64,000 bases of DNA from positions 171,277-235,276 of the forward strand of contig SVPD01000001.1 in NCBI GenBank assembly GCA_015066045.1, written 5' to 3'. The stretch comes from Oscillospiraceae bacterium (lineage in GTDB: Bacteria; Bacillota; Clostridia; Oscillospirales; Acutalibacteraceae). Position 1 is the stretch's first letter. Each line of letters starts with the position of its first letter. Shown here in pieces: positions 34,018 through 42,143 of this stretch. The position numbers and the translations under genes are program-made. The notes below the pieces were generated by a model that was not told the DNA's origin, ran no database searches, and worked only from the letters and a program-made list of their open reading frames with translations.

Positions 34018-35022
34018 ATGGCTGATTATATAGACAGAACCTTGCTTCCGGATTTAGTGAATGAATATATCAGTGAGCTCAGCATAGTTAAAGGCAGAAG
34101 CACACAGACTGTTAATGAATATCTTTCGGATTTAAGGCTTTTTTTCAGATTTATAGCGGCAAACAGAAACGGTCTCCAATCCCCCGATGAATTGGAAAAA
34201 AATTTCGATTTGTCATACATAGATGCGGAGTTTATTTCAAAAATCACATTAAAGGATGTCAATGAATTTTTAATATACTGCGCCTCTGAGCGTGAAAACA
34301 ATGTAACTACCAGATCTCGCAAGGCATCATCAATACGCGGATTTTTTAAGTATATCTCTGATAAAATGCATTACATAGAGGTTAATCCCGTTTCACAGTT
34401 AGAGGTAGCCAAAAAAAAGAAGCAGCTCCCCCGCTATCTCACTCTCGAGGAAAGCGTTCAACTGCTGAACAGTGTAGACGGACCGAATAAGGTCCGCGAC
34501 TACTGTATTCTTACCTTATTTCTTAATTGCGGCCTGAGACTTGCCGAGCTTGTAGGCTTGAATGTAAGGGATATTAACCTTTCGGAAAAAACTATGGTGG
34601 TTACGGGCAAGGGAAACAAGCAGAGAAAGATTTATCTTAACAAAGCGTGTGTAGATTCTCTGACGGCATATATGCAGGTCAGACCGCAGAATAATCTGAA
34701 GGGTGATGACCGTAATGCACTCTTCATCAGCCGCCTTAACAAGAGAATAGGCAGGCAGGCCGTGCAGCTTATGGTTTATCATTATCTTGAAAAAATAGGT
34801 CTTGACGGGCAGCATTATTCCTGTCATAAATTACGACATACTGCCGCCACGCTTATGTATCAGCACGGAAATGTGGATGTGCTGGTGCTTAAGGAGATGC
34901 TTGGTCATGAAGCCATAGCGACTACCGAAATTTATACTCATCTGGAAAGTAAGCAGCTGCGTGAAGCGGCTAAAAGGAACCCCCTTAGCAAAGAATTTAA
35001 GCCGTCAGAAGGCGAAGAGTGA
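34018..35022 (+). CDS. xerC: Xer-type tyrosine recombinase
   Basis: This 334-residue site-specific recombinase has an N-terminal SAM-like core-binding domain (about 10 to 135) and a catalytic domain with the full set of residues: Arg in NCGLRLAEL, Lys in GKGNKQRK, HKLRH (His and Arg), LGHEAI (His), and the nucleophile Tyr in TEIYTHL. ATG 34018 is 9 bases after AAGGAG. It is somewhat longer than typical XerC/XerD (about 300). It could be the chromosome-dimer recombinase or a local one acting on the sites upstream; the sequence alone does not decide. Its end overlaps the convergent SpoIIM-like gene by 18 bases. Confidence 0.87.
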   Translation: MADYIDRTLLPDLVNEYISELSIVKGRSTQTVNEYLSDLRLFFRFIAANRNGLQSPDELEKNFDLSYIDAEFISKITLKDVNEFLIYCASERENNVTTRSRKASSIRGFFKYISDKMHYIEVNPVSQLEVAKKKKQLPRYLTLEESVQLLNSVDGPNKVRDYCILTLFLNCGLRLAELVGLNVRDINLSEKTMVVTGKGNKQRKIYLNKACVDSLTAYMQVRPQNNLKGDDRNALFISRLNKRIGRQAVQLMVYHYLEKIGLDGQHYSCHKLRHTAATLMYQHGNVDVLVLKEMLGHEAIATTEIYTHLESKQLREAAKRNPLSKEFKPSEGEE

Positions 35023-35640
35023 CGAAAAGCTTACTACGGTAAAGCCGTCAATGGCAGACGATAGTATAAATAACAGTATGGCGATAACACTTTTTAAATT
35101 ATAAAGTGAGTCCATATTTTCTGCCCTACACTCCCCTTTTATAAGGCTTTTTATATTCAAGGAGTTGTTTGTGCAAAAATGCATCATAAACAGTACTGAA
35201 AGTATAAGTACAAATTTTCCCGGGAAAAACACCAGCAAAGCATATTCTATGCCCTTCAGCGCAAAGGACGAATAAAAATATGCAGCGAGTATACCTAATC
35301 CGGCTACCTTTATAAAGCTTATAATAACAATTATTGCACATCCGCATGCGCTGGTGCCTAAAATCATCATCAGCAAAATATAGGGTAAATGCGATAAAGC
35401 GATGCCCGAAATAATTTCTAAATTGGTTTTATTTGAGAAATCGCTGAAAAATGACGTGAAGCTTTTAAAAATCCCGTCAGCGAAATAATCCTTCAGAAAA
35501 ACATAAAGCAAAGTGCCGCACACTATAGCGGATGCCAGTACAGAAAAATTTATTATACTGATTTTGTTTTCTGTGATTTTTTCTTTCTTGATTATATCGG
35601 TAGAAATAACTGCATTGATTTTCATAATAGTAAAATTCAT
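35005..35640 (-). CDS. spoIIM: SpoIIM-like membrane protein
   Basis: This 211-residue membrane protein has about five hydrophobic segments (near 32-50, 85-110, 115-135, 145-165, 185-208). Size, layout and position beside a Xer recombinase gene match stage II sporulation protein M, a part of the DMP machine that thins septal peptidoglycan during engulfment; in Bacillus spoIIM also lies close to xerD. Sequence identity to SpoIIM is not obvious to the eye, so the name is tentative. The ATG overlaps the stop of the TIGR04086 gene (ATAATG) and no ribosome site is visible, so it depends on coupled translation. Confidence 0.55.
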   Translation of the reverse strand: MNFTIMKINAVISTDIIKKEKITENKISIINFSVLASAIVCGTLLYVFLKDYFADGIFKSFTSFFSDFSNKTNLEIISGIALSHLPYILLMMILGTSACGCAIIVIISFIKVAGLGILAAYFYSSFALKGIEYALLVFFPGKFVLILSVLFMMHFCTNNSLNIKSLIKGECRAENMDSLYNLKSVIAILLFILSSAIDGFTVVSFSSLFAF

Positions 35641-36026
35641 TATTTCAGTCTGATATTTACTGAAATAATCCCTCCTGCCACTGCTGATATGACACCTGCT
35701 ATCAATGTATATAATAAGCTTATATCGACCTTAAAGCCGTTTAAAAGCAACGATACGGTAATTATTATTAAATTTACGGGTAAAGCACTCACAATACCGC
35801 AAAGTATGCCGTTTTTTCTCTCTTTTATACCGCAGATAAAGCCTGAAATAAACGAACCTACCACTAAAAAAGACAAAGAATAATACAGCATATGCTCTTT
35901 TCCGGCATCGGCTTTCAGCGAGATTATGCTCATCAAAAGAAACAAAGAAGCATATACCGCTAAGTTTAAGCACTGCAATTTCAGATAACCGATAGCTTTT
36001 TGCTTAGTCGTTTTAGCCTTAAACAT
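35640..36026 (-). CDS. TIGR04086 family membrane protein
   Basis: This 128-residue four-helix membrane protein matches TIGR04086, a clostridial family usually encoded next to yajC. ATG 36026 (MFKAKTTKQK) follows GAAAGGGG with suitable spacing; an upstream frame extension to 36050 runs through a terminator-like hairpin and is rejected. In many Clostridia the SCIFF peptide and its radical SAM maturase follow this gene; here they are absent, and a SpoIIM-like gene follows instead. Function is unknown. Confidence 0.82.
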   Translation of the reverse strand: MFKAKTTKQKAIGYLKLQCLNLAVYASLFLLMSIISLKADAGKEHMLYYSLSFLVVGSFISGFICGIKERKNGILCGIVSALPVNLIIITVSLLLNGFKVDISLLYTLIAGVISAVAGGIISVNIRLK

Positions 36027-36034
36027 AAAAAAAT

Positions 36035-36080
36035 CCCCTTTCATACTCACTACTAATGAATATGAAAAGGGGTGTTTTTT
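36035..36080. terminator. two-way terminator-like hairpin between yajC and TIGR04086 gene
   Basis: CCCCTTTCATA (36035-36045) pairs with TATGAAAAGGGG (36061-36072) with one bulged A. On the minus strand the stem is followed by ATTTTTTT and then the ATG of the TIGR04086 gene, and its 3' arm holds that gene's AAAGGGG ribosome site. On the plus strand TGTTTTTTT follows. It resembles an intrinsic terminator that read-through or translation must overcome. Confidence 0.75.
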
Positions 36081-36089
36081 TATGACTTA

Positions 36090-36482
36090 TCAGTCAAGGT
36101 CTTTTTTCTCCTTAGCTGCTTTTTTATCAGCCTTTGCTTTTTCGGCAGCAGCCTTGGCAGCTTCTCTTTCTGCCTGAAGTCTTTCGTTAGCAGTAACGTT
36201 CATCTGAACGGCCCAACGCTTGATCATCATTCTGTTTCTGTCAGCGCCGGTTTCGATGATGAGAGAGTCCTCTTTAGTGGTAACGACCTTACCGCAGATA
36301 CCGCCGATAGTAGTGATTTCGTCACCGACCTCAACAGCGTCACGCATTGCCTGTTCTTCCTTCTGTCTCTTTTTCTGAGGACGGATGGTGAAGAAGTACA
36401 TAAGAGCGAACATACCTACGAGCATAATAAGCATGGTAGTGGATGAGCCGCCCTGTGTAGCTGTAGCAGTTAAAAAATTCAT
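36090..36482 (-). CDS. yajC: preprotein translocase subunit YajC
   Basis: YajC is a small accessory membrane protein of the Sec translocase. The 130-residue product has one N-terminal membrane helix (about 15 to 35, MLIMLVGMFALMYFF), then the conserved RPQKKRQKEEQAMRDAVEVG region and the GDEITTIGGICGKV motif, and a charged alanine/lysine-rich helix at the end. A GGAGGAAAATTAA site precedes it. Confidence 0.95.
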   Translation of the reverse strand: MNFLTATATQGGSSTTMLIMLVGMFALMYFFTIRPQKKRQKEEQAMRDAVEVGDEITTIGGICGKVVTTKEDSLIIETGADRNRMMIKRWAVQMNVTANERLQAEREAAKAAAEKAKADKKAAKEKKDLD

Positions 36483-36516
36483 TTAATTTTCCTCCAATGT
36501 TTAAAAATACCACATC

Positions 36517-36545
36517 ATTATAACAGAACAAACTGTAAAAATCAA
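36517..36545 (-). promoter_or_regulatory. sigma-A promoter for yajC
   Basis: On the minus strand TTGATT (36545-36540) and TATAAT (36522-36517) are 17 bases apart, 35 bases before the yajC start. It separates yajC from the upstream radical SAM operon. Confidence 0.8.
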
Positions 36546-36569
36546 GTGATTTCAGTAATATTAGTAACT

Positions 36570-37232
36570 TTATTCAAAGGGCTCCATATTTTCCGTCATA
36601 AGCTTTTTACGGATGAGAGTGTATGAACTGATTTCCGCCTTTTTCTGAATCTCGTCAGCCAAAAGAGCAGGATTAATATTGGTAGAGCTTCCCGCAGGAA
36701 GAACGACAGAAAGCTTCACTCTGTCACAGAAGGAGGAGACCGAGTATTCACGGATATGCTCGATGAGATTTATGTCCTTGAGGACCTTGTGACGGCCTTT
36801 TTTTCCTAATTTCTGAACTATAAGCTCATCAGCCGTAAGCATTTCGGTAATTAAAGCTTTCGTTTCATCTGCTTTACCGTCACAGTCAAAAAAGATATCA
36901 AACTCACCGTAAGAGATTTTTTTAGGATCACAGACAGGCTCGGAAACACGGATAATTTCTATTCCCGGAGGCATAGTGTCCTTTAACATATTATAAATGT
37001 CGTCATTTGTGCCCTCCCCTACTATTCGCATATCCATACTTTCGCACAGGCTCTCCATTCCGAGAGAAAGAGGCAAAGCAAAGGTGATATAAGGGTGAGG
37101 ATTATAGCCTTCGGTGTACCATAAGGGAACATTCGCTCTGCGTAACGCTCTGGTCATAGCTCTCATAAGGTCGAGATGAGACACATAGCGACTCATTCCC
37201 ATTTTTTTAAACCATACTCTTACGCATCGCAT
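36570..37232 (-). CDS. TIGR03936 / DUF2344 radical SAM-associated protein
   Basis: This 220-residue protein matches DUF2344 (TIGR03936), always encoded after or fused to the TIGR03960 radical SAM protein. Typical motifs are KKMGMSRYVSHLDLMRAM and TEGYNPHPYITFALPL. ATG 37232 is 8 bases after GGAGG inside the radical SAM gene, which it overlaps by 26 bases; the longer frame to 37274 is rejected. The pair probably modifies RNA or a protein in the ribosome pathway, as homologues often precede ribonuclease G and ribosomal protein genes, but the reaction is unknown. Confidence 0.88.
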   Translation of the reverse strand: MRCVRVWFKKMGMSRYVSHLDLMRAMTRALRRANVPLWYTEGYNPHPYITFALPLSLGMESLCESMDMRIVGEGTNDDIYNMLKDTMPPGIEIIRVSEPVCDPKKISYGEFDIFFDCDGKADETKALITEMLTADELIVQKLGKKGRHKVLKDINLIEHIREYSVSSFCDRVKLSVVLPAGSSTNINPALLADEIQKKAEISSYTLIRKKLMTENMEPFE

Positions 37233-39063
37233 CGCATTTACCTCCGTTAAGCATATTTGTACCGCAGCCGGCACATTTGATTTTACAGTGCGGTGTAGTT
37301 TCGTTTTTATAGGCTTTTTTGCTTTCGCTTATAAGAAAATCCTTTCTTATGCCGTAGTCGAGATGGTCCCAGGGAAGAATCTCAGAGTACTCTCTTTTTC
37401 TGCTCGAATAGAAAAGAGGATCTACGCCGCATTTTTCGAAGGCTTCAAGCCACACATCGAAAAGGAAATTATCATCCCATGAGTCAAATTTACATCCGTG
37501 TCTCCAGGCGTATTCGATAACATCTGAAAGACGGCGGTCACCACGTGCAAAAACACCTTCGAGAAAGCTGATATTTACCTTATGATAGCTGACGCTGATT
37601 TTACGGGTTTTTACAGAAGATAGAAGATGGTTCTGCTTGCTTATAAGCTCGTCCATAGTGTCCTGTGCTTCCCACTGGAAAGGTGTAAAGGGCTTCGGCA
37701 CGAAGGACGAAACGCTTATGCTTACCTGAACTCCTTTACCCTTCGGCTTGTCCGGATTGCGGTAAAATTCATTTACCACCTTTTGGGCAAGATCGGCAAT
37801 TCCCGCTACATCATCATAGGTTTCGGTGGGTAAACCAAGCATAAAATAAAGCTTCACTGCAGTCCAGCCGCCGCTGAAGGCCTGCCATGCGGTGTTCATA
37901 AGCTCCTCCTCGGTGACGTTTTTATTGATAGCATCACGAAGTCTTTGTGTACCGGCTTCAGGAGCAAAGGTAAGACCGCTTCTGCGCACCTTTTTCAGAT
38001 ATTCCATCAGCTTTTCTGAAAAATTATCTACACGGAGAGACGGAAGTGCGATATTTACCTTGTAATCCTCTGTCCATGTAAGAAGCTTTTCCATAAGCTC
38101 CTCCAGATGAGAATAGTCGCTGGTACTGAGTGACGAAAGGGAAATTTCGTCGTAGCCGGTGCTTTCGCAGAGCTTTTTACACTGACTGTTTACGGTATCG
38201 GCTGACTTTTCGCGGATAGGTCTGTAGAGAAAGCCTGCCTGACAGAAACGGCAGCCACGGATGCAGCCTCTGAAAATCTCATGCACAACCCTGTCGTGAA
38301 CCACTTCAACAAAGGGAACGATAAATTTCTCGGGATAATGCACTGAATCGAGGTCGGAAATTATTCTTTTCGTTACTTTTTCGGGAGCATTATTACGTGG
38401 AATTATTGCCTTGACAGTGTTATCGTCATTATATTCTATCTCATACAAGGAAGGAACATACACACCCTTTATCTGAGCGGCACGGTTAAGAAACTCTTCC
38501 TTTGACACCTTTTCTTTTTTACATTCAACAAGCAGGTCGAAAAGCTCGTCGGAAACCTCTTCACCGTCACCGAGCATAAATAAATCAAAGAAATCTGCTA
38601 TCGGCTCAGGATTACAGGCGCAGGGACCTCCGCCCACGACGATAGGTGTAAGCTCCTTTCTGTCCGCAGCTCTGACAGGGATACCTGCCAGATCGAGCAT
38701 ATTCAGAATATTGGTGTATGAAAGCTCATACTGTAAAGTAAAGCCGATAAGGTCGAAATCCCTTAAGCAGTCACCGCTTTCCAGTGCGTAAAGGGGAATG
38801 TCACGCTTTCTCATCTCGTTTTCCATATCGGTCCACGGAGCGAAAACTCTTTCGCACCACACATCTTCTCTCTTGTTAGCGGCAGAATAGAGAATCTTTA
38901 TGCCCAGATGGGACATACCGATTTCATAACTGTCGGGAAAGCAAAAGGCATATCGCAGTGCGACCTTATTTTTGTCTTTGACGATACTGTTCAGCTCTCC
39001 GCCCGTATATCTGCCCGGCTTCTGGACGAGAGGGAGAATTTTTTCTACTTCTTTACTAATCAT
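37207..39063 (-). CDS. TIGR03960 family B12-binding domain/radical SAM protein
   Basis: This 618-residue protein has an N-terminal cobalamin-binding-like domain (about 30 to 200, with VVGGGPCACNPEP) and a radical SAM domain with the cluster motif CIRGCRFCQAGF (about 262 to 273). Length and motifs fit TIGR03960. The C-terminal part contains further cysteines (KIKCAGCGTNMLNGGKC) that may bind metal. It is coupled to the DUF2344 gene. The substrate is not known for the family. Confidence 0.92.
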   Translation of the reverse strand: MISKEVEKILPLVQKPGRYTGGELNSIVKDKNKVALRYAFCFPDSYEIGMSHLGIKILYSAANKREDVWCERVFAPWTDMENEMRKRDIPLYALESGDCLRDFDLIGFTLQYELSYTNILNMLDLAGIPVRAADRKELTPIVVGGGPCACNPEPIADFFDLFMLGDGEEVSDELFDLLVECKKEKVSKEEFLNRAAQIKGVYVPSLYEIEYNDDNTVKAIIPRNNAPEKVTKRIISDLDSVHYPEKFIVPFVEVVHDRVVHEIFRGCIRGCRFCQAGFLYRPIREKSADTVNSQCKKLCESTGYDEISLSSLSTSDYSHLEELMEKLLTWTEDYKVNIALPSLRVDNFSEKLMEYLKKVRRSGLTFAPEAGTQRLRDAINKNVTEEELMNTAWQAFSGGWTAVKLYFMLGLPTETYDDVAGIADLAQKVVNEFYRNPDKPKGKGVQVSISVSSFVPKPFTPFQWEAQDTMDELISKQNHLLSSVKTRKISVSYHKVNISFLEGVFARGDRRLSDVIEYAWRHGCKFDSWDDNFLFDVWLEAFEKCGVDPLFYSSRKREYSEILPWDHLDYGIRKDFLISESKKAYKNETTPHCKIKCAGCGTNMLNGGKCDAMRKSMV

Positions 39064-39066
39064 ATT

Positions 39067-39672
39067 TTAACTCCATTTCTTTATTACGGTTATAAAAATT
39101 AAATATAAATTTATGCCTATTAAACTGATATTTGCGCCTAAAAATAACGTATAAGCTACCGTGGCACCTGTGAACAGTGCTATAAACACCGACGAAACCG
39201 TGTCAGCATATTTTTCGGCGGAAGCATCATCCTTTAAAACAATCAAAGCATATCGCAGTGCCCGTCCGCAGTCAAGAACTGACACGGGAAAAGCATTAAC
39301 CGCCGCTATCACAGTATTAACTGCAGACAGAATCAGAAATTTATTGACACCGAGGCACAGGTAGAGAATAAAAAATAATACGGAAAAGAAAATATTGAAA
39401 ATTATTCCACCCAATGCAATCAGAGCCTCTTTTTTATAAGAAACAACCGAACTGTTTGCCTTGTCTATTCTTATACCGAAGGGTGTAAAGGAAATCGACT
39501 GAGGCATATCTCCCGAAAGAAACATAAAAAACAGATGTCCGCACTCGTGAATAAAGGATGAGACCAGAGAAAGCAGTACGATATTCTCCTCGCAAAGCAT
39601 TATCATCAGAACGATAAAGGCTACGAAAGAAAAGCTCAGCTTGATTTTGGTCGTGCCGATAAAGAAAATCAT
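39067..39672 (-). CDS. spoIVFB: SpoIVFB-like M50 intramembrane protease
   Basis: This 201-residue membrane metalloprotease has HECGH at about residue 41 and the second-ligand motif NAFPVSVLDCGRAL near 142, as in SpoIVFB, which cuts pro-sigma-K in the mother cell. Its start overlaps the M23 gene by 4 bases; M23-M50 pairs are the spoIVFA-spoIVFB arrangement. The TIGR03960-DUF2344 genes follow, as in many Clostridia. Whether it processes sigma-K here is not shown, and the operon promoter looks like sigma-A. Confidence 0.83.
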   Translation of the reverse strand: MIFFIGTTKIKLSFSFVAFIVLMIMLCEENIVLLSLVSSFIHECGHLFFMFLSGDMPQSISFTPFGIRIDKANSSVVSYKKEALIALGGIIFNIFFSVLFFILYLCLGVNKFLILSAVNTVIAAVNAFPVSVLDCGRALRYALIVLKDDASAEKYADTVSSVFIALFTGATVAYTLFLGANISLIGINLYLIFITVIKKWS

Positions 39673-40406
39673 TTATCCAGAAGCCATAAAGGATTATATC
39701 TCACACCGTTTTTTCTTACCTCGAAGTGAAGGTGAGGTCCCGTGGAATAGCCCGTGGAGCCTACGAGAGCAATAGTCTCGCCCTGCCGTACAACAGTGTC
39801 GTTTTCCGCCAAAAGCTCGCTGCAGTGGCAATAAAAGGTTATGAACCCGTCATCGTGGGACAGGTAAATATAATTACCCGCCTGACTGTCATAGCCCGAT
39901 CTTATTACCCTACCGTTAAAGGCAGCTCTGATTTTCGTGCCCTCGGCTGCGGCTATGTCAAGACCGGAATGGAAACCGTACTCACCCGTTATGGGGTTTA
40001 TTCTGTAGCCGAAGTAAGAGGTATATTTTCCCTTTTCTATGGGCGAAAGTATTTCAGCGGTGGAAAAAATGGGCGCAAAGCTGGCATTTTCCGCAGCTTT
40101 TCTGTATTCAAGATCCTCTCCGCCCATTCCGTTATATTCATCTGTGGTTTCAGCGGCGTTCACCGGAAAGTCATCCCTGATATTAAGAACAGTGAAAATT
40201 TCGCCCGTATAAAGATGCTTTCTGAAGGTTTCTATGGCATTATTTATTTCAACTGAATCAAAATTACTTTCCAGAATATTCAGATAATTTTCCTTAAAAT
40301 CTCCGCCGCTGCCGAAAAGATAAACCAAAGCGGTCAGCAGAACAAAAATCACTATCTGACTCACGAGAACGGGAAAATAATAGTCTTTTTCATTCGTTTT
40401 TTTCAT
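39669..40406 (-). CDS. M23 family metallopeptidase (SpoIVFA-like position)
   Basis: This 245-residue protein has one membrane helix (about 12 to 33), a variable region, and a C-terminal LytM/M23 domain from about 125 on. Zinc motifs are HSGLDIAAA (His and Asp), HCSELLAEND and GPHLHFEV (HxH), so it may be an active peptidoglycan endopeptidase, unlike Bacillus SpoIVFA, whose domain is degenerate. ATG 40406 is 6 bases after GGGTG; the GTG at 40415 is too close. It overlaps the SpoIVFB-like gene and may regulate it. Confidence 0.85.
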   Translation of the reverse strand: MKKTNEKDYYFPVLVSQIVIFVLLTALVYLFGSGGDFKENYLNILESNFDSVEINNAIETFRKHLYTGEIFTVLNIRDDFPVNAAETTDEYNGMGGEDLEYRKAAENASFAPIFSTAEILSPIEKGKYTSYFGYRINPITGEYGFHSGLDIAAAEGTKIRAAFNGRVIRSGYDSQAGNYIYLSHDDGFITFYCHCSELLAENDTVVRQGETIALVGSTGYSTGPHLHFEVRKNGVRYNPLWLLDK

Positions 40407-40471
40407 AATAATCACCCGTAAAATATATGCAATAAATTAGGTGATTATTAACGCTGACGAAGCTTTGTACC

Positions 40472-40499
40472 ATTATACCACAAAACTTGACTATGTCAA
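40472..40499 (-). promoter_or_regulatory. sigma-A promoter for the M23-M50-radical SAM operon
   Basis: On the minus strand TTGACA (40499-40494) and TATAAT (40477-40472) are 16 bases apart, with TGTGG just before the -10 box. This is close to the housekeeping consensus and does not resemble a sigma-E promoter. Confidence 0.82.
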
Positions 40500-40505
40500 A
40501 GTTTT
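40482..40505. promoter_or_regulatory. inverted repeat between divergent promoters
   Basis: AAAACTTGAC (40482-40491) and GTCAAAGTTTT (40495-40505) are inverse complements with one extra A and a 3-base centre. It covers the -35 box of the minus-strand promoter and a possible second plus-strand promoter (TTGACT 40487, TATATT 40511). It is a candidate shared operator. Confidence 0.5.
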
Positions 40506-40519
40506 TCGGCTATATTTTG

Positions 40520-40548
40520 TTGACTATTTTTATTCAAGATGTTATTAT
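40520..40548 (+). promoter_or_regulatory. sigma-A promoter for the DUF5058 gene pair
   Basis: TTGACT (40520-40525) and TATTAT (40543-40548) are separated by 17 bases, about 54 bases before the start codon. Confidence 0.7.
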
Positions 40549-40601
40549 ATTAACAATATAAAACACTCTTGTGTTATAAATAAAAAAACGGAGGTTAATT
40601 T

Positions 40602-41381
40602 ATGTTCACAGATTTCAAATCAGACGGCTTTATGTATCTTTTGATTCTTGCCGTCATCATCTTTGTGTGCGCACAGGCTCTTTTCTTTATGAAAAAATCC
40701 TGGACGAGAGGTCTCGAGCTCGGCATCACAAAGGAAAAGCTTAAAAATGCTATTACATCAAGCGCAATTTTTTCTTTTGCTCCCGCCATCGGTATAGCCG
40801 TTACGGTTATCACTCTTTCCGTCGCACTCGGCTATGTTCTCCCCTGGATAAGACTTACAGTTATCGGTGCTATCCAGTATGAAACCACTGCTGCCATCGC
40901 AGCGTTAGAGGCAGCGGGTATGACCGGCGGTATCGCTTCACCCGTTACCGATCCTCAGATATTCTCTGAAATCGCCATAGTTATGACTATCGGCAGCTGC
41001 CTTCCCCTTATTCTGATTCCCATAGTTCTTAAAAAAATCCAGAAGGGCGTTACAGAGGTAGCTAACAAAAATTCAGCCTGGATGGATGTTATGACTGCTG
41101 CCGCCTTTATCGGCCTTATAGCCGCCTTCATCGGCAGAGGTCTCGCAGGTACAGGCTCTTCAAAAGAAACAATTATCGGTGACGGTGCCGGTGTGCTTTC
41201 ACTCACTGCTCTCGTTTCCTCCATCGGCTTTATGCTCTTATTCACCCTGCTGAATAAAAAGCTTAAAAAGAACTGGATTGATGCGCTCGCTATGCCGCTG
41301 AGTATGGTTCTCGCTATGGTTGTCGTAGTGCTTATTAATCAGTTCGCACCCGAAATTGCCGCTATTGAGTGGCGTTATTAA
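40602..41381 (+). CDS. DUF5058 family membrane protein
   Basis: This 259-residue protein matches DUF5058. It has about seven hydrophobic segments; the conserved SSAIFSFAPAIGIAVTVITL region and the GAIQYETTAA motif are visible. Overall layout suggests a transporter or channel subunit in the cytoplasmic membrane. ATG 40602 follows ACGGAGGTTAATTT. The next gene, 20 bases on, encodes a second membrane protein of similar size, so the two may form a hetero-oligomer. Substrate unknown. Confidence 0.82.
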   Translation: MFTDFKSDGFMYLLILAVIIFVCAQALFFMKKSWTRGLELGITKEKLKNAITSSAIFSFAPAIGIAVTVITLSVALGYVLPWIRLTVIGAIQYETTAAIAALEAAGMTGGIASPVTDPQIFSEIAIVMTIGSCLPLILIPIVLKKIQKGVTEVANKNSAWMDVMTAAAFIGLIAAFIGRGLAGTGSSKETIIGDGAGVLSLTALVSSIGFMLLFTLLNKKLKKNWIDALAMPLSMVLAMVVVVLINQFAPEIAAIEWRY

Positions 41382-41401
41382 AAGGAAAGGAGAATGACAA
41401 A

Positions 41402-42052
41402 ATGAAAACTTACATGGATAAGGTTCACACCTGGGGCAGAATCTGGATTGTAGCTGCATTAATATTTTTCCTCTGCATTCCTGTGGCTATCTGCTTACAT
41501 TTCGATGTAACACCCAGACCGGATGTCGTAGGTAAAGGCCTCGCTTCTATCGCATTCTTCTTTGCTACAGGTATCATCGAAGTAATTGCATATTCACCCA
41601 TGCTCGGTGCCGGCGGTACATATCTTTCCTTCGTTACCGGTAACATTATGAACCTTAAGATGCCCTGCGCACTCAACGCTCTGGAAAACTGTAAGGTAAA
41701 GGCAAACACTGAGGAGGGCGAGGTAATTACCACTATCGCTATCTGCTCTTCCATAATCGTTACTACTATCGTAATTGCCGTGTTTGTAATTATCTTCGCA
41801 CTTAATCCTAATTTCTCGGCACTTATGTCAAGTGAAGCCTTTGCGCCTGCATTCCAGCAGGTAACCTACACCATCTTCGGCTCATTGGCTGCCACCTATT
41901 TTGTAAAGCATTGGAAGATTTCTATTTTCCCCATCGCTGCAGTTACCGTTCTTTTACTCTTTGTAGATCCCGGTATCGGTGTGCTTATTCCCGTCGGTGT
42001 AGTTCTTTCTATGCTCGGTGCGCACATTATGTTTAAGCTCAAAAAAGTATAA
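41402..42052 (+). CDS. membrane protein, partner of DUF5058
   Basis: This 216-residue protein has about six hydrophobic segments, a conserved-looking GTYLSFVTGNIMNLKMPCAL loop and a KANTEEGEV stretch between helices 3 and 4. I cannot name a family. ATG 41402 follows AAAGGAGAATGACAA. It is transcribed with the DUF5058 gene and followed by a strong terminator, which makes the two genes a self-contained two-protein unit. A role as the second half of a transporter is the most likely reading but is inference. Confidence 0.78.
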   Translation: MKTYMDKVHTWGRIWIVAALIFFLCIPVAICLHFDVTPRPDVVGKGLASIAFFFATGIIEVIAYSPMLGAGGTYLSFVTGNIMNLKMPCALNALENCKVKANTEEGEVITTIAICSSIIVTTIVIAVFVIIFALNPNFSALMSSEAFAPAFQQVTYTIFGSLAATYFVKHWKISIFPIAAVTVLLLFVDPGIGVLIPVGVVLSMLGAHIMFKLKKV

Positions 42053-42071
42053 TTTAACGGATGATAATTTG

Positions 42072-42100
42072 CACCTTCCCTTTCACGGGAAGGTGTTTTT
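42072..42100 (+). terminator. terminator of the DUF5058 pair
   Basis: CACCTTCCC (42072-42080) pairs with GGGAAGGTG (42087-42095), followed by TTTTT. Confidence 0.92.
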
Positions 42101-42107
42101 AAATGCT

Positions 42108-42135
42108 AAAAAATAACGGGCCCTAAAAGCCCGTT
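42108..42135 (-). terminator. terminator of tyrS
   Basis: On the minus strand AACGGGC (42135-42129) pairs with GCCCGTT (42121-42115), followed by ATTTTTT. It lies directly after the tyrS stop. Confidence 0.9.
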
Positions 42136-42143
42136 ACACTTAG

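Noticed and set aside
35005..36026. SCIFF ribosomal peptide near TIGR04086
   Set aside because: No short cysteine-rich frame with six cysteines was found on either strand here.
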